Assembly: GCA_933228675.1 (NCBI GenBank) | Contig: OW121743.1 | Coordinates: forward strand, 17,007,384 to 17,071,383 | Direction: 5' to 3' | DNA length: 64,000 nt | DNA from: Stomorhina lunata | Taxonomy: Eukaryota > Arthropoda > Insecta > Diptera > Rhiniidae | Part shown: positions 59,948 to 64,000 of the stretch, piece after piece | How the letters are laid out: each line of letters begins with the position of its first letter | Numbering within the stretch: position 1 is the first letter of the stretch | Notes under the pieces: generated by a model | What the model was told of the DNA's origin: nothing | Database searches by the model: none | What the model saw: the letters and a program-made list of their open reading frames with translations, nothing else | Translations under genes and position numbers: made by a program

Positions 59948-60854
59948 ATACAACTTCCCCACCGATCGTTATCTCCCCTTGGACGAGGTCTACAAAAATG
60001 TCTCTCTAGTCCTAACCAATCATCACTTTAGTCAAGGACCCATTAGACCTAATGTTCCCGCCCTTATCGAAATCGGTGGCATACAAATCAAGGAAAAACC
60101 TGATCCTTTACCCAAAGACTTGGCCGATATCATGGACTCGGCCGATAAAGGTGTTATCTTCTTCAGTCTGGGCACCAATGTTCAAGGCTCTAATCTCTCT
60201 AAGGACAAGGCGAAAATGATCTTTAATGTGCTCTCCAAATTACCCTATACCGTCCTACTCAAATGGGGTGATTCTGATTTCCCGGGTCAATCTAAGAATA
60301 TAGTTTATAGCTCATGGCTGCCTCAAGATGATATATTGGCTCATCCGAAAGTCAAGCTTTTCATAACTCATGGCGGTATGGGCAGTGTGGTAGAGTCCCA
60401 ATATCATGGTGTCCCCATGGTAGGTATACCCTTCTTCGGTGATCAACATTCCAATATTGCCAATGTTGAGAAATCTGGATTTGGCTTGGGTCTGGAGTAT
60501 GCCAGCTTTAGTGAGGAGAAATTCCGTAAGACGGTCTTGGAGGTTTTGGAAAATCCTAAGTACAGTAAAAGTGTACAAAAATTCTCGCAGCTGTATCGTG
60601 ATAGACCCATGACTCCCAGGCAATTGGTGCGCTACTGGGTGGAGTATGTGATCAGACACAATGGAGCCAAGCATATGCAATCGCCTGTTGTCAATATGAC
60701 CTGGTGGCAATTGTATTCTGTGGATGTTATTGCTTTCCTAATGTCAATCGTTTTGGTTATTGTGGCCATTTTGGTGGGCTTGTGTAAGATCATGTGCTGC
60801 CGTGGCAAGGCGGGTCAGGTGAAGAAGGTTTCCAAGAGCAAAAAGCAAAAGTGA
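59948..60854 (+). CDS. Shared UGT 3' exon: UDP-sugar-binding half, membrane anchor and ER-retention tail
   Basis: Begins after the CTTACAG acceptor. Its first base completes codon 222 and the frame runs 301 further codons to TGA. In the 523-residue protein, residues 223-261 contain NVSLVLTNHHFSQGPIRPNV. The UGT signature spans about 345-388: WLPQDDILAHP, then LFITHGGMGSVVESQYHGVP, then PFFGDQ, with Asp387-Gln388 the donor-sugar contact expected in the family. RDRPMTPRQ is at 440-447. A hydrophobic anchor covers about 480-501, then CCRG and a basic tail ending KKQK, a KKXX dilysine motif for ER retention. It is complete and needs no further exon. No second copy exists in the window, so exons A and B have no other partner here. 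The opposite-strand ORF is a shadow. Confidence 0.95.
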
Positions 60855-60878
60855 TAAAGAAAAAATGTTTTGTATTTT

Positions 60879-60914
60879 AATAAAATTTATGTTTAATAGA
60901 AGTTTTTGAATAAA
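60879..60914 (+). terminator. Polyadenylation signals of the UGT transcript
   Basis: AATAAA occurs at 60879-60884, 25 bases after the stop codon, and again at 60909-60914. A short 3' UTR is likely, common to all isoforms. Confidence 0.6.
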
Positions 60915-61949
60915 AGTAAAACCCTCTAATTCGTAATCAAAAAATAAAGCTATAACAAGCTTATAACTCAAGTTTTCCATACAAATTTCAAATTATAAAA
61001 ATTTTATAATTTTAAAATTTGTTTATGAATTAGATGGTAAATAAATATATAATTGTTTTGAAATATTGAGTTGTTTTCGTTTTTCAAAGACTTTCATAGA
61101 CATTTGACGCAATCTCCCATTTAACATAACATAAGATAGTTTTGGTAATATTGCCATCATGCCAATCCACTTCGTTTCTTAATATCCTCTTTTATAGACC
61201 CACTAAATGCTCCGAAGTATGGTAAAGTAAGAACTTTCTACTTTTTAATTTATGGGGAGCAGTTTCGTTTGGATTTTTAATCGTTTCAATAATTTTTGTA
61301 AAATAATATTTAGATGAAATTTTATTTTTTTTTGTTTTCGGATGAAGAATTTTGATACTTGTTTATAGAATTTTGAAATAGTTTTGAACTTTATAATGAG
61401 TTTAGTTAAAACTCTAAATAAGTACAAAATTTCATTCCTATATCTCCATCCGTTTCAGAGTTATAAGCATTTAAATATTTACAAAATTCTTGAAAATTAA
61501 AAATTTCTCACAATTTTCCCTTTTAATCTTTTAATGAAAGAGAGATATGGTAACTATGATTCATTTTTATTCTAACAAAAAATGTTGCCTATTTTAGGGT
61601 GCAGACAAAAGATAAATTTCCCAAGAATAAGCCTTGAAATCAATTTCTTTTGTTGAATTTTTCTTCTTTTCTTTGCTTTTTAAACTTGAATTAAGCAGAT
61701 TTCATTTCCTAACGTGGCCAATTAAAATGTATGCTTGGCTTAATCTCTTGATTTTAATTGGCGGCAATGAAAAAGTGTTTTTTCAAAACAATTTTCAAAG
61801 CTTAAATCTTGTCTGAGGATAAACAAATAGAAACCATTTAAAATGTTAATAAAATTTGTTTAAAAGGACAAAATTTTAAAGCATACTTTAAGGCTGACTA
61901 AAAATTTTTTTTTAGTTTTGATTTACCATTAAATTTTTGAGGAAAAAAC
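60915..61949. other. 3' flank, nothing recognised
   Basis: AT-rich DNA with only short, unsupported ORFs. TCCATCCGTTTCAGAGTTAT near 61447 may be a repeat fragment. No downstream gene is visible. Confidence 0.45.
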
Positions 61950-64000
61950 AAATTTTGATACTTGCAACATGGGAAATGTTCATAATCATGTATAAATTTA
62001 AGGTTTTCATTGAAATGTTTAATAAAAAACTTAATTTTTCCACTCCAAAATAATGTTGCAACAAAATTTAGAGCTTGCAACATAACAAATATTGCACAAT
62101 TTATATATGAAATATGTTTAATACTATGAAATGTGCACAAAAAACTTATTTTCACAAATAAAAATTATGTTGCACCAATATTTTGTTCATTCTTCTTCTG
62201 TTATCTTCGACTCCCAGTGGAGCATAGGACCTCAATATTATATTATTTATTTTGTTCATGCAACATATTAAGATACTAAGCATTAATGTAATTTTGAAAA
62301 TTAAATTTTTACTATTAAAAAATATCTTGCAACAAAATTTTGTTCATGCAACATATGAAATATTAGCCAAAATCCACGAAAAAGCTAAGAATTATGACTC
62401 TAGGCAAAAAAAAAAGGTTTGAAAATTTAATTTTTACTATTAAAAAATATGTTGCAACAAAATTTTGTTCCTGCAACATATGAAATATTAGCCAAGATCC
62501 ATGAAAAAACTAAGAATTAAGATTCTAGACAATAAAAAAAGTTTAAAAATTTAATTTTTACTATTAAACAATATGTTGCAACAAACTTTTGTTCATGCAA
62601 CATATGAAATATTACCCAAAATTGAAGAATGAAGATTTTTAAGCATAAAAATTTGATTGAAAATTTAATTTCTATTATTAAATATGATGTTGCAATAACA
62701 TTTTCTTCATGCAACGTTAGAGAAATTTAACAAAATTTGGAAAATATGTATAGTTCCATAAATAAGTGACAAAAACTAATTGTTAGGCAATAACATTACT
62801 TTTATTTCACAAACAAAGAAGTTGCAACCAAATTTTCAACTTGCAACTTAAGAAAACACGCTCTTAATTTAAGTAAAATGTTTTTAAAGCATCATAACAT
62901 ATCAAAGGCAATAATAAAATACCATTTTTGCTGCGAAAAATAATGTTACCGCAAAATATCGTTCTTGCAACATTTGAAATATTAGCTAAAATTAAAGAAA
63001 AATGTTTTTAAACTCAAAAATATTTACTAAAATCCTATTTTAAATCAAAAAATATCACTTGCCACATATGAGAAATCAAAGTCTTAAAGTGAAAAATACG
63101 TTTTTAAATATCATTATATGAAGTTGTCATGTCATGTTGTAAGCTTGCGTTTTAAAGTTTTTCTTTCAATTTGTAATATTTATGCTGACTTTACTTTCAG
63201 TAAATAGTGTTGCAAGTTCAAAACTTACTGCTTTTAGAAACTTAAAGTTAAAATTTTTAATTTTAATTGTTCAAAAAATATTTTATATTGAAATTGCTTT
63301 AAAATAACAAATGTTGTATATGCTACAAAATGTTGCAAGCTCTTATTTCAAACTGTTTATGTTTCAAAAGTACTTGTTTTGTTATTTTTTTGCATTCCAT
63401 ACTTTCTCAACTGTAAATCACGGAGAATTACATGAAAAATTGATGTGTTGCAAGTTAAAAAGTTTCAAATTTAAAAAAATTTCAAGTTAATTTTTTTAAT
63501 AAAGAAATAAAAATACATATGAAATAAAAATACTTTGAAAGACCATAATTAACATATGCAACATAATGTTGCAAGCTATTATTTTATCTTATTACTGTGT
63601 AGAGAATATTTGCTTATACATATGTTTTTTAGACACTGTCTAGGCTTTTAACATTAATGAAAGATTTTTGTATGAAAAATTGAAGTGTTGCAAGTTAAAA
63701 CATTTCGAATTTTAAAACAAATTAAGTTAATTTTTTGGCATGAGTTAAATTAAGAACATTTAAACATAAAAATACTTTGAAATACCATAATTTACAGGTG
63801 CAACATAATGTTGCAAGCTATTATTTTATCATTATTAATGTGTCGAAAATATTTGTTTATACGTTCTTAGACATTCTATAGGTTTTTAACATAAATAAAG
63901 GATTTTTGTATGAAAAGTTGAGGTGTTGCAAGCTTAAATAATATAATTTCAAAAGGTTTTAAGTTAATTTTTAGTAGGAGTTAAATGAAGAACATTTAAG
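61950..64000. repeat. About 120-bp tandem array with TTGCAAC/GTTGCAA words
   Basis: TGTTGCAACAAAATTTTGTT, followed by CATGCAACATATGAAATATT, recurs at about 62052, 62327, 62449, 62573, 62690 and 62820. Farther on the words change to GTGTTGCAAGTT and ATGTTGCAAGCT at about 63210, 63325, 63447, 63568, 63687, 63810 and 63925. Spacing is about 115-130 bp. It runs past the window edge. A retrotransposon stub at 62191-62247 interrupts it. Confidence 0.75.
62191..62247 (-). mobile_element. 57-bp stub of a non-LTR retrotransposon 3' tail with target-site duplication
   Basis: The minus strand reads GAGGTCCTATGCTCCACTGG, then GAGTCGAAGATAACAGAAG and a short GAA tail. It is flanked by a perfect 12-bp direct repeat, TATTTTGTTCAT, at 62179-62190 and 62248-62259. 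Removing the insert restores a normal unit of the TTGCAAC array. It is the same family as 1261-1308 and 50246-50288. Confidence 0.88.

Noticed and set aside
60312..60980. Minus-strand ORFs opposite the UGT 3' exon
   Set aside because: Shadows of the conserved UGT coding strand, with no features of their own.

Overview
This is eukaryotic nuclear DNA, most likely from a higher fly (blowfly- or house-fly-like). It is very AT-rich, has spliced genes and fly-style promoters (initiator plus DPE), and is crowded with satellites and decayed transposable elements. The only protein-coding locus I can support is a UDP-glycosyltransferase (UGT) locus on the + strand, 43.1-60.9 kb. No rRNA, tRNA or CRISPR array could be supported.

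Layout. 0-2.5 kb: a decayed, internally rearranged non-LTR retrotransposon. 2.5-4.65 kb: a dispersed non-coding repeat and plain intergenic DNA. 4.65-9.25 kb: two adjacent 31-bp-period arrays, one containing a 1,156-bp tandem duplication. 9.3-14 kb: intergenic DNA and a 2.5-kb non-coding element with inverted ends. 14.05-22.2 kb: about 700 nearly perfect copies of an 11-bp satellite. 22.2-25.4 kb: intergenic. 25.4-27.7 kb: the same 11-bp satellite inverted. 27.7-30.9 kb: intergenic. 30.9-42.7 kb: four arrays of a 31/33-bp minisatellite, one of them inverted. 43.1-60.9 kb: the UGT locus, whose introns hold another 31-bp array, an alternating 131/104-bp array, a ~103-bp array and a ~125-bp TTCGAA array. 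60.9-64 kb: 3' flank and a ~120-bp TTGCAA array.

The UGT locus has three intact first exons (A, B, C). Each encodes 221 residues plus two bases of the next codon (signal peptide and acceptor-binding half). All end in a consensus donor of the same phase. Downstream is a single 3' exon encoding the UDP-sugar-binding half, the membrane anchor and a dilysine tail. No other C-terminal exon is visible between or after the first exons. The simplest reading is alternative first exons sharing one C-terminal exon, as in mammalian UGT1A. Each combination would give a 523-residue ER enzyme with a different substrate pocket. Exons A and B have matching initiator/DPE promoters with identical spacing; exon C lacks this arrangement.

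The second theme is repeat evolution. Seven arrays across 42 kb share the palindrome TTTTCTATAGAAAA or its TA-expanded form. The 11-bp satellite appears to derive from a TTATAGTTATG unit still present at the array edges. Two stubs of a retrotransposon 3' tail, 43 and 57 bp, are flanked by perfect target-site duplications.
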